64,000 nt of DNA from Staphylococcus taiwanensis (lineage in GTDB: Bacteria > Bacillota > Bacilli > Staphylococcales > Staphylococcaceae). Every line of letters begins with the position of its first letter. The first letter of the stretch is position 1. The notes below the pieces were generated by a model. That model ran no database searches. It saw nothing but the letters and a program-made list of their open reading frames with translations, and was not told the origin of the DNA. Where the stretch lies: positions 124,001 through 188,000 of the forward strand of contig CP058667.1 of assembly GCA_020544305.1 (NCBI GenBank), in the 5' to 3' direction. The position numbers and the translations under genes were made by a program. Below, piece by piece: positions 44,470 to 52,682 of the stretch.

Positions 44470-45450
44470 ATGAGTGAAAAACGTATTGTTGGATTAGATA
44501 TCATTAGAGGTATTGCCATAGCTGTAGTATTATTTGCCAATGTGTCAGATATTCTTCCCATAGTTCAAGGTGAAGTAAAACCAACGTTTACACACGCAGA
44601 CCACATTGTTAAACAGTTCTTTGCAATTTTCATTGATACACGTTTCATCACCTTATTTACCTTATTGTTTGGTATCGGTATGGGAATATTCATGAATAAT
44701 GCACGAAAAAAATCTCTATCACCGATTAAATTAATGTTTCGCCGACTCATTTTCTTACTTATTGTCGGTATCCCTGGCGTGATACTAGTGTTGCCTTACG
44801 CACAATACGCCCTAAGTGGCCTTATTTTGATGTTTTTATTCTTATTGCCAAAACCACGCTATACTTTATGGATCTCCTTTGTTTTAATCGTCGGTACAAC
44901 CGTTGAAATTTTGATTGCACCATCTTCAAATCCTATGTTTTATACCCTATTAGGTGTGATGACATTTGGTTTGTATTTATCTCAAAGTGGCTTGATTTAT
45001 CAATTTCATGAAAAACGCACATGGTTTATAGTCACATTATGTATCAGTAGTTTGATTGTAGCGTTATTAGTCATATTAAAAGTAACTGGGTTACCATATA
45101 ATTGGACAACGATTGAAGATTTAGTAACGCCTTATCAAGCAATTATTTATTTTATTGTCTTAATCTTTATGACACAGAAAGTGACGATTCAGCAAATGCT
45201 TAAGCCTTTTGAAAAGTTAGGTAAAACAGCATTTACGAATTTCATGACACAAATGATATTACTATATATTGTGGTGAAATGCTTCTTTCCTTATGACCAC
45301 CCAACACCAACGCAATCACTTTATATTGGATTGCCTATATTGGTAGTTAATATCTTAGCAACATACTGGTGGCTATCTTGTCATCGCCAAGGTCCACTAG
45401 AAATATTATGGCGCAAATGGACGTATAAAAATGTGCCGAAAAATAAATAA
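44470..45450 (+). CDS. DUF418-family membrane protein (YeiB-like)
   Basis: The 326-residue protein opens with RIVGLDIIRGIAIAVVLFANV, the YeiB/DUF418 hallmark (GlDvlRGiAilGil). About nine membrane helices follow, the family motif RRLIFLLIVGIPGV, and a C-terminal region KLGKTAFTNFMTQMILLYIV. It is shorter than most members (usually 370-400). The family is related to acyltransferase-3 membrane enzymes, but function is unknown. Its perfect ribosome site is locked in a hairpin with the upstream leader, so translation may be controlled. Confidence 0.78.
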   Translation: MSEKRIVGLDIIRGIAIAVVLFANVSDILPIVQGEVKPTFTHADHIVKQFFAIFIDTRFITLFTLLFGIGMGIFMNNARKKSLSPIKLMFRRLIFLLIVGIPGVILVLPYAQYALSGLILMFLFLLPKPRYTLWISFVLIVGTTVEILIAPSSNPMFYTLLGVMTFGLYLSQSGLIYQFHEKRTWFIVTLCISSLIVALLVILKVTGLPYNWTTIEDLVTPYQAIIYFIVLIFMTQKVTIQQMLKPFEKLGKTAFTNFMTQMILLYIVVKCFFPYDHPTPTQSLYIGLPILVVNILATYWWLSCHRQGPLEILWRKWTYKNVPKNK

Positions 45451-45538
45451 TCCTTGAATCGGGTAATGAGTATGTATAAGTTAATACGCTCAAAATACGA
45501 ATTTGCTATTTTTAGATGTAATTTAGTGTATGTGCAAA

Positions 45539-45657
45539 TTGTCTATTAATTTAAATTTAATAGATGAATGTATTTAATTTGTCTATTAATTATCGTTTGC
45601 TTACTTTTAAAAAAAGAAAGCAAATAATTTGTGTGTTAATTTAATCAATAGACAATG
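45539..45657 (+). promoter_or_regulatory. Array of TTGTCTATTAATT-type operators before the amidohydrolase
   Basis: TTGTCTATTAATT occurs at 45539-45551 and 45579-45591, a variant TTGTGTGTTAATT at 45629-45641, and an inverted copy in CAATAGACAA at 45646-45655. TCTATTAA-tttaaat-TTAATAGA (45542-45563) adds a dyad. Spacings of 40 and 50 bases put copies near the same DNA face. The array fills most of the intergenic region and probably binds a regulator cooperatively. Confidence 0.5.
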
Positions 45658-45675
45658 TGTAAAGGGGATTATGTT

Positions 45676-46755
45676 ATGAACAAAAGACAAGAAATTATAG
45701 ATATTCATCACCATATTATTCCAAATGTATATAGAGATGCCTTGCGTAAAATCGGTGTGACTACTGCTGGTGGCTTTCCTATTAGAAAATGGGAACCCGA
45801 AGACAGCATTCAAATGATGGATGAGTTAAATATAGATGTAGGTTATACTTCAATATCAGAACCTGCAACGATACCATTTAAAAGAAAAAAAGCTGCTAAA
45901 GTAGCACGACAAGTGAATGAATATCAAGCACAATTGAAGAAAAAGTATCCTGATAGATTTAAATGCTTTGCCTTGGTTCCTATGCCACATGTCAAAGAAA
46001 CAATTAAAGAAATTGAATATGCGTTAGATGTCTTAAAGTTAGATGGCGTTGGATTATTCTCAAATTATGGAAATGCATATTTAGGAAATGATGCATTCGA
46101 AAAGGTCATGGCGGCACTTAATGAGCGTCATGCCAAAGTTTTTATTCATCCAAGCTCTAACGCTGAAGATTTCCAACCGCCACAATATGTGGTTGCAGAT
46201 TTCATCCAAGAGTTTACATTTAATACTACACGTGCAGCTACCAATTTAATATTTAGTGGCACAGTAGAACGCTATCCTAATATTAAATTTATCTTAGCTC
46301 ATGCTGGAGGTACATTGCCGTATATCCAATGGCGCATCAATAATACATTAGAAACGCAAAAGTATATAATTCAAGATCCTAAAAATAGACTCAAGTCATT
46401 GATGAATAACGGTAAGTCTGAAATCTTTAAAGAGGTAGCCAAACATCCAATTCAATATGCGAAGATGTTTAAATTCTATCGTCATGGCTTGCAACCAAGT
46501 AAGACAATAACTAAAACTGCGGCTGATTATATGAGTCATTTCTATTATGACACTGGCTTATCTACTGGAGAATCGACATTCGCCAGCTTGAAAGCAGTGA
46601 CAGATACTGAACATATTTTATTTGGTTCGGATGCACATTACGCACCCAATCAATGGATCGCCAAAATGGAGCAAGACATAGATAATACTGAAGCGTTTAG
46701 TGACATTGAAAAAGCGAATATTTTCAGTCATAACACGACGAAATTATTTAAATAA
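45676..46755 (+). CDS. Amidohydrolase, ACMSD/6-methylsalicylate decarboxylase-like
   Basis: The 359-residue TIM-barrel metal enzyme starts with the HxH ligand motif in IDIHHHIIP and has a mid-protein His in ILAHAGGTLPY and the metal Asp in LFGSDAHYAP. The order and spacing match the amidohydrolase_2/ACMSD group, whose members are nonoxidative decarboxylases or hydrolases of aromatic acids and lactones. ATG 45676 follows AAAGGGG at 8 bases. The upstream operator array suggests tight, ligand-dependent regulation. The substrate cannot be chosen from sequence. Confidence 0.78.
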   Translation: MNKRQEIIDIHHHIIPNVYRDALRKIGVTTAGGFPIRKWEPEDSIQMMDELNIDVGYTSISEPATIPFKRKKAAKVARQVNEYQAQLKKKYPDRFKCFALVPMPHVKETIKEIEYALDVLKLDGVGLFSNYGNAYLGNDAFEKVMAALNERHAKVFIHPSSNAEDFQPPQYVVADFIQEFTFNTTRAATNLIFSGTVERYPNIKFILAHAGGTLPYIQWRINNTLETQKYIIQDPKNRLKSLMNNGKSEIFKEVAKHPIQYAKMFKFYRHGLQPSKTITKTAADYMSHFYYDTGLSTGESTFASLKAVTDTEHILFGSDAHYAPNQWIAKMEQDIDNTEAFSDIEKANIFSHNTTKLFK

Positions 46756-46768
46756 TAACTTTATAGAG

Positions 46769-46811
46769 GCGGGGCAACCAATCTTGTTTAATACATGAAA
46801 GGTTGTCCTGC
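46769..46811 (+). terminator. Terminator after the amidohydrolase
   Basis: GCGGGGCAACC (46769-46779) pairs with GGTTGTCCTGC (46801-46811) with one G-T pair; TTTTTAT follows. Confidence 0.85.
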
Positions 46812-46833
46812 TTTTTATAAAACTTAATATTTG

Positions 46834-46909
46834 ATTAGTCGCGCACGATTGTTTACACTGTAATTAATCGCACACGATTGTTTACACTGTAATTAATCGC
46901 ACACGATTG
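46834..46909 (+). repeat. 29-bp tandem operator array before the MarR gene
   Basis: Two full 29-base units (46834-46862 with three changes, 46863-46891) and a partial third (46892-46909) are contiguous. Each carries an inverted repeat of the type AATCG-CACA-CGATT; the second and third are perfect. TTTACA inside each unit could act as -35 sequence. The last dyad ends only 15 bases before the MarR start codon, so binding would block transcription or initiation. Confidence 0.75.
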
Positions 46910-46924
46910 AAAAGAGGTGATGTC

Positions 46925-47365
46925 TTGAATAAAGATGATATGAAATTAGCAAATCAACTATGCTTTTCGGCTTATAATGTGAGTCGTTTGTTTGCAAAGT
47001 TTTATGAGCAACAATTGAAACCATTTGGCTTAACATACTCACAATATTTGGTGTTACTTGCTTTATGGGAACACGATAATCAACCCTTACATGAAGTAGG
47101 AAAGCAACTAGATTTATCAAGTAATACATTGACCCCACTTTTAAAAAGATTAGAACAGTCAGGGTGGGTGAAACGTCAACGTTCTGAAGCGGATAAGCGT
47201 CAATTAGTCGTCTCTTTAACGCAAAAGGGTCATGAGCAACGAGAAGCAGTCTTTGAGGCAGTCGCGCAATGTTTACCTCCAGAACTTGATGAAACGCAAT
47301 ATTATGAAGCCAAAGATGTCTTGAATAACCTTGAACAGTCGTTGAAAGCACTCACGAATAAATAA
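46925..47365 (+). CDS. One-cysteine MarR-family redox regulator (OhrR/MgrA/SarZ-like)
   Basis: The 146-residue winged-helix protein has its sole cysteine early, Cys13 in NQLCFSAYN, the place of the oxidation-sensing Cys12 of MgrA and Cys13 of SarZ. The DNA-binding helices are in LDLSSNTLTPLLKRLEQSGWV, and the wing has the RQRSEADKRQL pattern. Oxidation or thiolation of that Cys typically releases DNA. The start is TTG 46925 after AGAGGTG; the frame runs further upstream into the operator array. The disulfide oxidoreductase gene starts 15 bases after its stop, so they form an operon, probably autoregulated. Confidence 0.85.
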   Translation: MNKDDMKLANQLCFSAYNVSRLFAKFYEQQLKPFGLTYSQYLVLLALWEHDNQPLHEVGKQLDLSSNTLTPLLKRLEQSGWVKRQRSEADKRQLVVSLTQKGHEQREAVFEAVAQCLPPELDETQYYEAKDVLNNLEQSLKALTNK

Positions 47366-47380
47366 AAAAGGATGAGTTAA

Positions 47381-48724
47381 ATGAAACAATACGATGTTGT
47401 ATTTATAGGTAGCGGACACGCAGCGTGGCATGCGGCGCTTACACTAAAACATGCAGGAAAAGATGTAGCTATTATTGAAAAAGATACGATTGCTGGTACA
47501 TGCACAAACTATGGTTGTAATGCGAAAATCTTACTTGAAGGACCATACGAAGTGCTAGAGGAAGCAGCACAATATAACGGTATGATTCAATCACAAGACT
47601 TGAATGTAAACTGGGCAAACTTAATGGATTATAAAAAACAAGTCATTAACCCAATGAACGGGATGTTAAAAGGTATGTTTGAACAACAAGGTATCGACGT
47701 TTATATGGGTGCCGGTGTCATTAAAGACGAACATACAGTAACTGTGAACGATGAAGCATTACAAGCTGAAAATATTGTTATTGCCACTGGTCAACATAGC
47801 AATAAATTAGACATTGAAGGTAAAGAACTAACACATGATAGTCGTGAATTCTTATCTATGGATAATCTTCCAAAACGCATGACATTTATAGGCGTTGGTA
47901 TTATTAGTGTAGAATTTGCGTCAATAATGATTAAATCTGGTGTTGAAGTAAGTATGATTCATCATTCAAATAAGCCATTGAAAGGCTTTAATAAAGCACA
48001 TGTAAATCAATTAGTGGACAAATTAAAAGACGAAGGCGTTACGTTTTATTTTAACGAGAATACGCAAAAGGTTGAAAAAGTAGGCAATGCTTACAAAGTT
48101 TCAACAGCGTCTGGTTTAACGATTGATACAGATTATGTCTTAGATGCGACGGGCAGAAATCCTAATGTTGAAGGCATTGGCTTGGATAATGTGGGAATTG
48201 AATATAGCAAAAAAGGTATTTCAGTAGATAGCCATTTAAGAACAAATGTGAGCAACATTTATGCGAGTGGTGATGTTTTAGATAAGACCATACCTAAATT
48301 AACACCTACAGCGACATTTGAATCTAATTATATCGCTGCACATATTTTAGGTATGACGCAAGACGACATACAGTATCCAGCGATTCCTTCAGTATTGTAT
48401 TCGTTACCACGTCTTTCTCAAATCGGCATTACTGTTGAAGAAGCAGAAGGTGACGCTCAATATACTGTTAAACATATTCCATTTGGAAAACAAATGGTAT
48501 TCGAATATAAAAATGAAACAGATGCAGAAATGTATGTAGTGCTAGATAGCGACAAACGCTTAGTCGGTGCAGAAATTTATGGTATTGATGCGGCTGATTT
48601 GGTTAACTTACTCGTATTTATCATTAATCAACGCATGACAGCACAAGATTTAAATCAATTGATCTTTGCCTTTCCGGGTGCTTCTAGTGGCGTAATCGAT
48701 TTATTGAAAATGAACATGATGTAA
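47381..48724 (+). CDS. Pyridine nucleotide-disulfide oxidoreductase (dihydrolipoamide dehydrogenase/MerA-like)
   Basis: The 447-residue flavoprotein has an FAD motif FIGSGHAAWHAA (a variant of GxGxxG), the redox-active pair Cys41 and Cys46 in GTCTNYGCNAK, an NAD(P)H motif GVGIISVEFAS, and YASGDVLD near the FAD. CTNYGC differs from the CLNxGC of true E3 subunits. The usual C-terminal His-Glu pair of E3 enzymes is not seen; the end reads FAFPGASSGVIDLLK instead. It may reduce another low-molecular-weight disulfide or metal. Cotranscription with a one-Cys MarR regulator implies a thiol-stress role. Confidence 0.8.
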   Translation: MKQYDVVFIGSGHAAWHAALTLKHAGKDVAIIEKDTIAGTCTNYGCNAKILLEGPYEVLEEAAQYNGMIQSQDLNVNWANLMDYKKQVINPMNGMLKGMFEQQGIDVYMGAGVIKDEHTVTVNDEALQAENIVIATGQHSNKLDIEGKELTHDSREFLSMDNLPKRMTFIGVGIISVEFASIMIKSGVEVSMIHHSNKPLKGFNKAHVNQLVDKLKDEGVTFYFNENTQKVEKVGNAYKVSTASGLTIDTDYVLDATGRNPNVEGIGLDNVGIEYSKKGISVDSHLRTNVSNIYASGDVLDKTIPKLTPTATFESNYIAAHILGMTQDDIQYPAIPSVLYSLPRLSQIGITVEEAEGDAQYTVKHIPFGKQMVFEYKNETDAEMYVVLDSDKRLVGAEIYGIDAADLVNLLVFIINQRMTAQDLNQLIFAFPGASSGVIDLLKMNMM

Positions 48725-48869
48725 ATTGGAACTTATCATTTTTAAGAAAGTGGGGCAACGTTCATTTTGAATGTATTGTTTTACACGCTTGATTGTCTAA
48801 AATTAATTTTATTGGGAAATCATGTTTAATCATTTTTAAAACGTAAATACATTTAGTGTAAGAAGAAAA

Positions 48870-48884
48870 TGATAAGAATTCTCA
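48870..48884. promoter_or_regulatory. Fur box before the binding-protein-like gene
   Basis: TGATAAGAATTCTCA matches the 7-1-7 Fur core TGATAATNATTATCA at 13 of 15 positions. It is followed directly by the CGGAGGG ribosome site, so Fur-iron would shut off the gene when iron is plentiful. Confidence 0.65.
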
Positions 48885-48903
48885 ATCGGAGGGATTTTTA
48901 ATT

Positions 48904-49761
48904 ATGGCTAAAGAAATTCAATCAAATGGCGTTACAGTAGAAGTTCCAGATACAATCGAATCAGCAGTCGCTTTAGAATATTCATTTGTAGAACCATTAG
49001 CGAAATTAAATATTAATGTAACTGGTATCGCAGACGACAATGATGAAAAGAATTTAGATGCATCAATTAAAGATTCAATTAGTAATTATATTTCAGTGGG
49101 TACACGCTTAGAGCCAGATACTGAAGCAATTAAGAAAGCAGAACCTCAATTAATCCTAGCAGATAAAAATAGACACGAGAACATCTTTGATCAATTAAAT
49201 CAAATTGCACCGACTGTATTATTAGAAAGTTTTGACGCTAATTATGAAGAAAGTGTAGATGTGTTCAAACAAATTGCAGACCTTGCTTCAGAGGCAGGAA
49301 AAGGTAACGAAGTTGTAGAACAACACAATCAAAAAATTAACGATTTAAGCAAAGATGTAACAATTGATAAAGATAAAACGACAATTGCTGCTGTACCAAC
49401 AAGTGAAGGTTTATATGTACACGCATCAAATTCATATGTAGGCCAATTTTTAAGTAAAGTAGGCTTTAATAGTTCACTCTCTGAAAATGAAGAAAGCAAC
49501 TTACCTGAATATATGGGTGCTGACTACTTGAAAGTAGATGCTGATAAACTTTCAAGCTTTAACCCAGAACGTGTATTTATTATGGTGGATAACGATAATC
49601 AAAAAGACTACGACAACTTAAAAGAATCTGATGCTTGGAAACAAGTTGAAGCGGTTCAACACAATCGTGTACACGAAGTTAATCGTGAACGTTGGGCTAA
49701 ATATCGTGGCTTAATCGCATCAGAATTAATCTTAGAAGATATTACTAACGTTGAAGAATAA
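48904..49761 (+). CDS. Iron-siderophore binding-protein-like protein without a signal peptide
   Basis: The 285-residue protein has the class III (FecB/FhuD-like) solute-binding fold. Its order runs VALEYSFVEPLAKLNINVTGIAD, then VGTRLEPDTEAIKKAEPQLILA, a long backbone helix, and the closing KESDAWKQVEAVQHNRVHEVN. Normal members begin with a lipobox; this one starts right at the first strand of the domain, with MAKEIQSNG and no hydrophobic segment, and its own Fur box and ribosome site leave no room for one. It should therefore be cytoplasmic. No transport genes adjoin. Role unknown: intracellular siderophore or haem handling is inference. Confidence 0.75.
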   Translation: MAKEIQSNGVTVEVPDTIESAVALEYSFVEPLAKLNINVTGIADDNDEKNLDASIKDSISNYISVGTRLEPDTEAIKKAEPQLILADKNRHENIFDQLNQIAPTVLLESFDANYEESVDVFKQIADLASEAGKGNEVVEQHNQKINDLSKDVTIDKDKTTIAAVPTSEGLYVHASNSYVGQFLSKVGFNSSLSENEESNLPEYMGADYLKVDADKLSSFNPERVFIMVDNDNQKDYDNLKESDAWKQVEAVQHNRVHEVNRERWAKYRGLIASELILEDITNVEE

Positions 49762-49798
49762 TAAGTTCGACTTTGTAAAAACGGAAGAATGAAAAGAG

Positions 49799-49837
49799 AG
49801 GTAGCGGAGTTTCGCAATCGTGAAGCTTTAGCTACCT
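49799..49837 (+). terminator. Terminator after the binding-protein-like gene
   Basis: AGGTAGC (49799-49805) pairs with GCTACCT (49831-49837), with inner TTCGC/GTGAA pairing, followed by TTTTTT. Confidence 0.8.
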
Positions 49838-49883
49838 TTTTTTGAGTGATACAATCTAATGCGCAGTCTGCATCAATTAAAAA

Positions 49884-49932
49884 TGCCTACTTGAGTGATC
49901 GATAACAATGTGTTATCAATTCCAAGTAGGCA
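49884..49932 (-). terminator. Terminator after the DJ-1/PfpI gene
   Basis: TGCCTACTTG (minus strand from 49932) pairs with CAAGTAGGCA (to 49884); an inner TTGATAACAC/GTTATCGATC stretch adds structure; TTTTTAATTG follows on the minus strand. Confidence 0.8.
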
Positions 49933-49969
49933 ATTTCTTTAAATTCAACTATGCGCGTAGTCTAAAAAT

Positions 49970-50650
49970 TTACTTTTGTGATTCTAAGAATTTTTCTGCT
50001 ACAGCTTTACCAGATTGTGGATTTTGTCCAGTAATAATACGGCCATCAGCTACAGCAAACTCAGTCCAGTTGTCACCTTGTTTGTAGTTTGCACCACGAT
50101 TTTTAAGTTCATCTTCAGTAAGATAAGGTACAACGTCAGCTAAACCAACTGCTTGTTCCTCACTATTTGAGAAACCTGTAACTGTCTTGCCATCGATAAT
50201 GTTATGACCTTTACTGTCAGTAACATTTAGTAAACCAATCGCGCCATGACAAACGGATGATACAGTACCATTATTTTCATAAATTTTGCGAGCAACTTCT
50301 TGTAAATCTTCGTTATCTTTAAAGTCCCAAATCGTACCATGTCCACCTGCGAAGTAAATAATATCGTAATTTTCAGCTTTAACAGCTTGTGCCGGTAAAG
50401 TATGACCAAGACGTGTCATAAAGTCTTTATCTTGATAATATTTCCAGTCTAAATCCGTCATCATATCTTCTTGTAGACTTTGAGGATCAATGGCAGTATA
50501 ACCACCTTCTGGACTTGCATAATCCACTTTGTAACCATTCTTATATAATACGTCTGCAAAGTGAACTGCTTCGCCAAACCATAATCCTGTTGGTCGATTC
50601 ATATCAGGATATTTCGATACACTTGTAACAACTACTAATGCTTTACCCAT
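49970..50650 (-). CDS. DJ-1/PfpI superfamily protein (type 1 glutamine amidotransferase-like, Hsp31-like)
   Basis: The 226-residue protein has the nucleophile elbow with Cys134-His135 in VSSVCHGAIGLL, and an early Glu in LWFGEAVHF that would complete the triad-like site. YFAGGHGTIWDF is also typical. This is the HchA/Hsp31-like branch that includes glyoxalase III and chaperone activities. AGGAGG precedes the ATG. A sigma-B-type promoter directly upstream marks it as a general-stress gene. Its own terminator lies downstream. Confidence 0.87.
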   Translation of the reverse strand: MGKALVVVTSVSKYPDMNRPTGLWFGEAVHFADVLYKNGYKVDYASPEGGYTAIDPQSLQEDMMTDLDWKYYQDKDFMTRLGHTLPAQAVKAENYDIIYFAGGHGTIWDFKDNEDLQEVARKIYENNGTVSSVCHGAIGLLNVTDSKGHNIIDGKTVTGFSNSEEQAVGLADVVPYLTEDELKNRGANYKQGDNWTEFAVADGRIITGQNPQSGKAVAEKFLESQK

Positions 50651-50683
50651 TATTAACCTCCTAATGATTCATTATCTATTTGT

Positions 50684-50709
50684 ATACCCTTTTCCGGAAA
50701 ATCAAAAAC
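50684..50709 (-). promoter_or_regulatory. Sigma-B promoter of the DJ-1/PfpI gene
   Basis: On the minus strand GTTTTT (50709-50704), exactly 14 bases, and a perfect GGGTAT (50689-50684). The match to the sigma-B consensus is strong, with a ~30-base leader. Confidence 0.65.
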
Positions 50710-50769
50710 TGAGGGATGTCATCATTTGAAAGCAATCGTTTCACGTAAAACATATAGAAGTTGTATCTT

Positions 50770-50798
50770 TTGTTACTCTGTCGTAACTTCACTATACT
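50770..50798 (+). promoter_or_regulatory. Sigma-A promoter of the HdeD-like gene
   Basis: TTGTTA (50770-50775), exactly 17 bases, TATACT (50793-50798). A dyad GTTAC-tctgtc-GTAAC (50772-50787) overlaps the -35 and spacer and could be an operator. Confidence 0.6.
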
Positions 50799-50840
50799 TA
50801 ATATATTCATGTAAATAAAAAAGAGAGAGGAGGCATATCA

Positions 50841-51353
50841 ATGGCACATCAAAATGGAGGACTTAAATGGCCGAGTTTAATTATGGTAACCTTATTACTG
50901 ATTGTTGCGGTAATTATTTTTAGCTATCCTGTAAAAAATTTCTATACACTAACTTGGCTCATCGGCTTATTTATATTCATTAATGGAATCATTCAACTGT
51001 TATTTCGACGTGCGGCTAGAGCATTAGCCGGCAAAGGAACGGGTTTAATTTTAGTCATCGGTATAATTGACATTATTTTTGGGCTACTCGTCATGTTCAA
51101 CGTAGGCGCAAGTTCTCAGTTCTTCGTCTTTATGTTCGCCGCATGGTTTATAGTCAGTTCAGTAATCGGATTACTTACCGTATCTCAACAAGGTCGTCTT
51201 AAATTGCTATCAATTATCGTTAATATATTAGGCTTGATACTAGGTATCATCTTACTTTTCAACCCGATGATGGGAATGATTTTAGTATCAACGATGATTG
51301 CAGTAACATTCGCAATTTTAGGCATAACATATATTATAGATGGCTTAGCATAA
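50841..51353 (+). CDS. HdeD/DUF308 family membrane protein
   Basis: The 170-residue protein consists of six short hydrophobic helices in three similar pairs, with the DUF308 pattern WLIGLFIFINGIIQLLFR and later GIIDIIFGLLVMFNVG. HdeD proteins in enterobacteria are linked to acid resistance; function in Firmicutes is not known. GAGAGGAGG precedes the ATG. It has its own promoter, divergent from the DJ-1/PfpI gene, so the two may respond to related stress. Confidence 0.8.
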   Translation: MAHQNGGLKWPSLIMVTLLLIVAVIIFSYPVKNFYTLTWLIGLFIFINGIIQLLFRRAARALAGKGTGLILVIGIIDIIFGLLVMFNVGASSQFFVFMFAAWFIVSSVIGLLTVSQQGRLKLLSIIVNILGLILGIILLFNPMMGMILVSTMIAVTFAILGITYIIDGLA

Positions 51354-51470
51354 CTTAGTATTTTAAATATGAGTTGGTAATTTTATTTTTTGGAAAATGA
51401 AAGCAACGATAAAAATGAAACATGACCTAGGAAATATTAAAATAGAAAATGGATGATAGGAGGAATTCCA

Positions 51471-52667
51471 GTGGCATACAATTTTGATGAAATTATAGAT
51501 CGTCGCTATACAAATGCAATGAATGTAGAAGGCTACAAAGGTTATTTATTCGGAGACGCTGACGTGTCAGATATTGGAGATAATGAAGAATTAATCCGCA
51601 TGTGGGTAGCAGATATGGATTTTGCGACACCAGATGTTGTTTTAGATGCCGTAAAAGACAGACTTGATAAGAAGATTCTAGGTTACACAAACATCTTTGG
51701 TTCAGACTATTATGATGCATTTGTATCCTGGACAGAAAGACGATTCGGATTTACATTTCCACAAGAACAACTTGTCTTCTCACATGGTATCGTTGCAGGA
51801 TTGATTGAACTTGTAGGTTATATTTGTGATAAAGGTGACAAAGCATTAATCTTAACGCCAAGTTACGGACCATTCAAAATGGCATGCGATAAAAATCACA
51901 TTGAAACGGTTTATTCTCCAATGATTAATCATAATGGTTATTATGAAATTGACTTCGAAGATGTACGCAAAAAAGTGGAAACAGAAAATATAAAATTGTG
52001 TATCTTTGCGAATCCTCATAACCCAACAGGTCGTGTTTGGTCAGAAGATGAATTGAAACAATTTGGTCAAATCATGGCAGTTAATGATGTATGGTTAATT
52101 TCAGATGAAATACATTGTGATATTAAACGTGCTGGTCAAACGCATATCCCATTTGCTAAAGCTGTACCAAATTACGATAAGATCATCACAGCAATGTCTC
52201 AAAGTAAGGCGTTTAATATTGCAGGCTTAATGTTCTCAAACATCATCATTCCGAATAGAAGATTATTGAAGACATGGAAGTTACATCACTTTAGTTCTGA
52301 GAACCCATTGAGTATTGCTGCGACCCAAGCTGCTTATGAAAAGGGTGAAGACTGGTTGTCATCAATGAATGATTATTTAGATGACAACTTTAAATATCTG
52401 GCAGAATTCTTGGAAAATGAACTTCCACATGCAGAATTTAAAATTCCAGAAGCCACTTACCTCGCATGGGTAGATTTAAGTTATTACATCAAAGAAAAAG
52501 AAATCAACGAACCAATCGCAAAATACTTTATTAAACATGCAGGCGTTATTATTGAAGGACAAGAACAATTTGTCCATAACGCAGAAGGTCATGTCAGAAT
52601 TAATATCGCTGTTCCACGTGAAATCATGAAAAAAGGATTACAAAAAATTAAAGAAGCATTGGTTTAG
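51471..52667 (+). CDS. patB: PLP-dependent cystathionine beta-lyase/aminotransferase (MalY/PatB family)
   Basis: The 398-residue fold-type I enzyme has the MalY/PatB opening (AYNFDEIIDRR..NAMN), NPHNPTGRVW (PLP-contacting Asn), SDEIHCDI (Asp under the ring), and the Schiff-base Lys in SQSKAFNIAGL. MalY/PatB enzymes cleave cystathionine or other C-S bonds, and in staphylococci a relative releases thioalcohols from Cys conjugates. The start is GTG 51471, 7 bases after AGGAGG; an earlier frame start at 51453 has no ribosome site. It is convergent with an Lrp-type regulator with only 15 bases between the stops. Confidence 0.85.
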   Translation: MAYNFDEIIDRRYTNAMNVEGYKGYLFGDADVSDIGDNEELIRMWVADMDFATPDVVLDAVKDRLDKKILGYTNIFGSDYYDAFVSWTERRFGFTFPQEQLVFSHGIVAGLIELVGYICDKGDKALILTPSYGPFKMACDKNHIETVYSPMINHNGYYEIDFEDVRKKVETENIKLCIFANPHNPTGRVWSEDELKQFGQIMAVNDVWLISDEIHCDIKRAGQTHIPFAKAVPNYDKIITAMSQSKAFNIAGLMFSNIIIPNRRLLKTWKLHHFSSENPLSIAATQAAYEKGEDWLSSMNDYLDDNFKYLAEFLENELPHAEFKIPEATYLAWVDLSYYIKEKEINEPIAKYFIKHAGVIIEGQEQFVHNAEGHVRINIAVPREIMKKGLQKIKEALV

Positions 52668-52682
52668 TTTTGAATTAATGAA

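Noticed and set aside
46834..46909. 29-bp direct repeats resembling a CRISPR array
   Set aside because: The units are contiguous with no unique spacers, and no cas gene is present. They fit operator repeats better.
46893..47351. 152-codon antisense ORF over the MarR gene
   Set aside because: No ribosome site, and its codons mirror a clearly conserved MarR frame; it is a shadow ORF.
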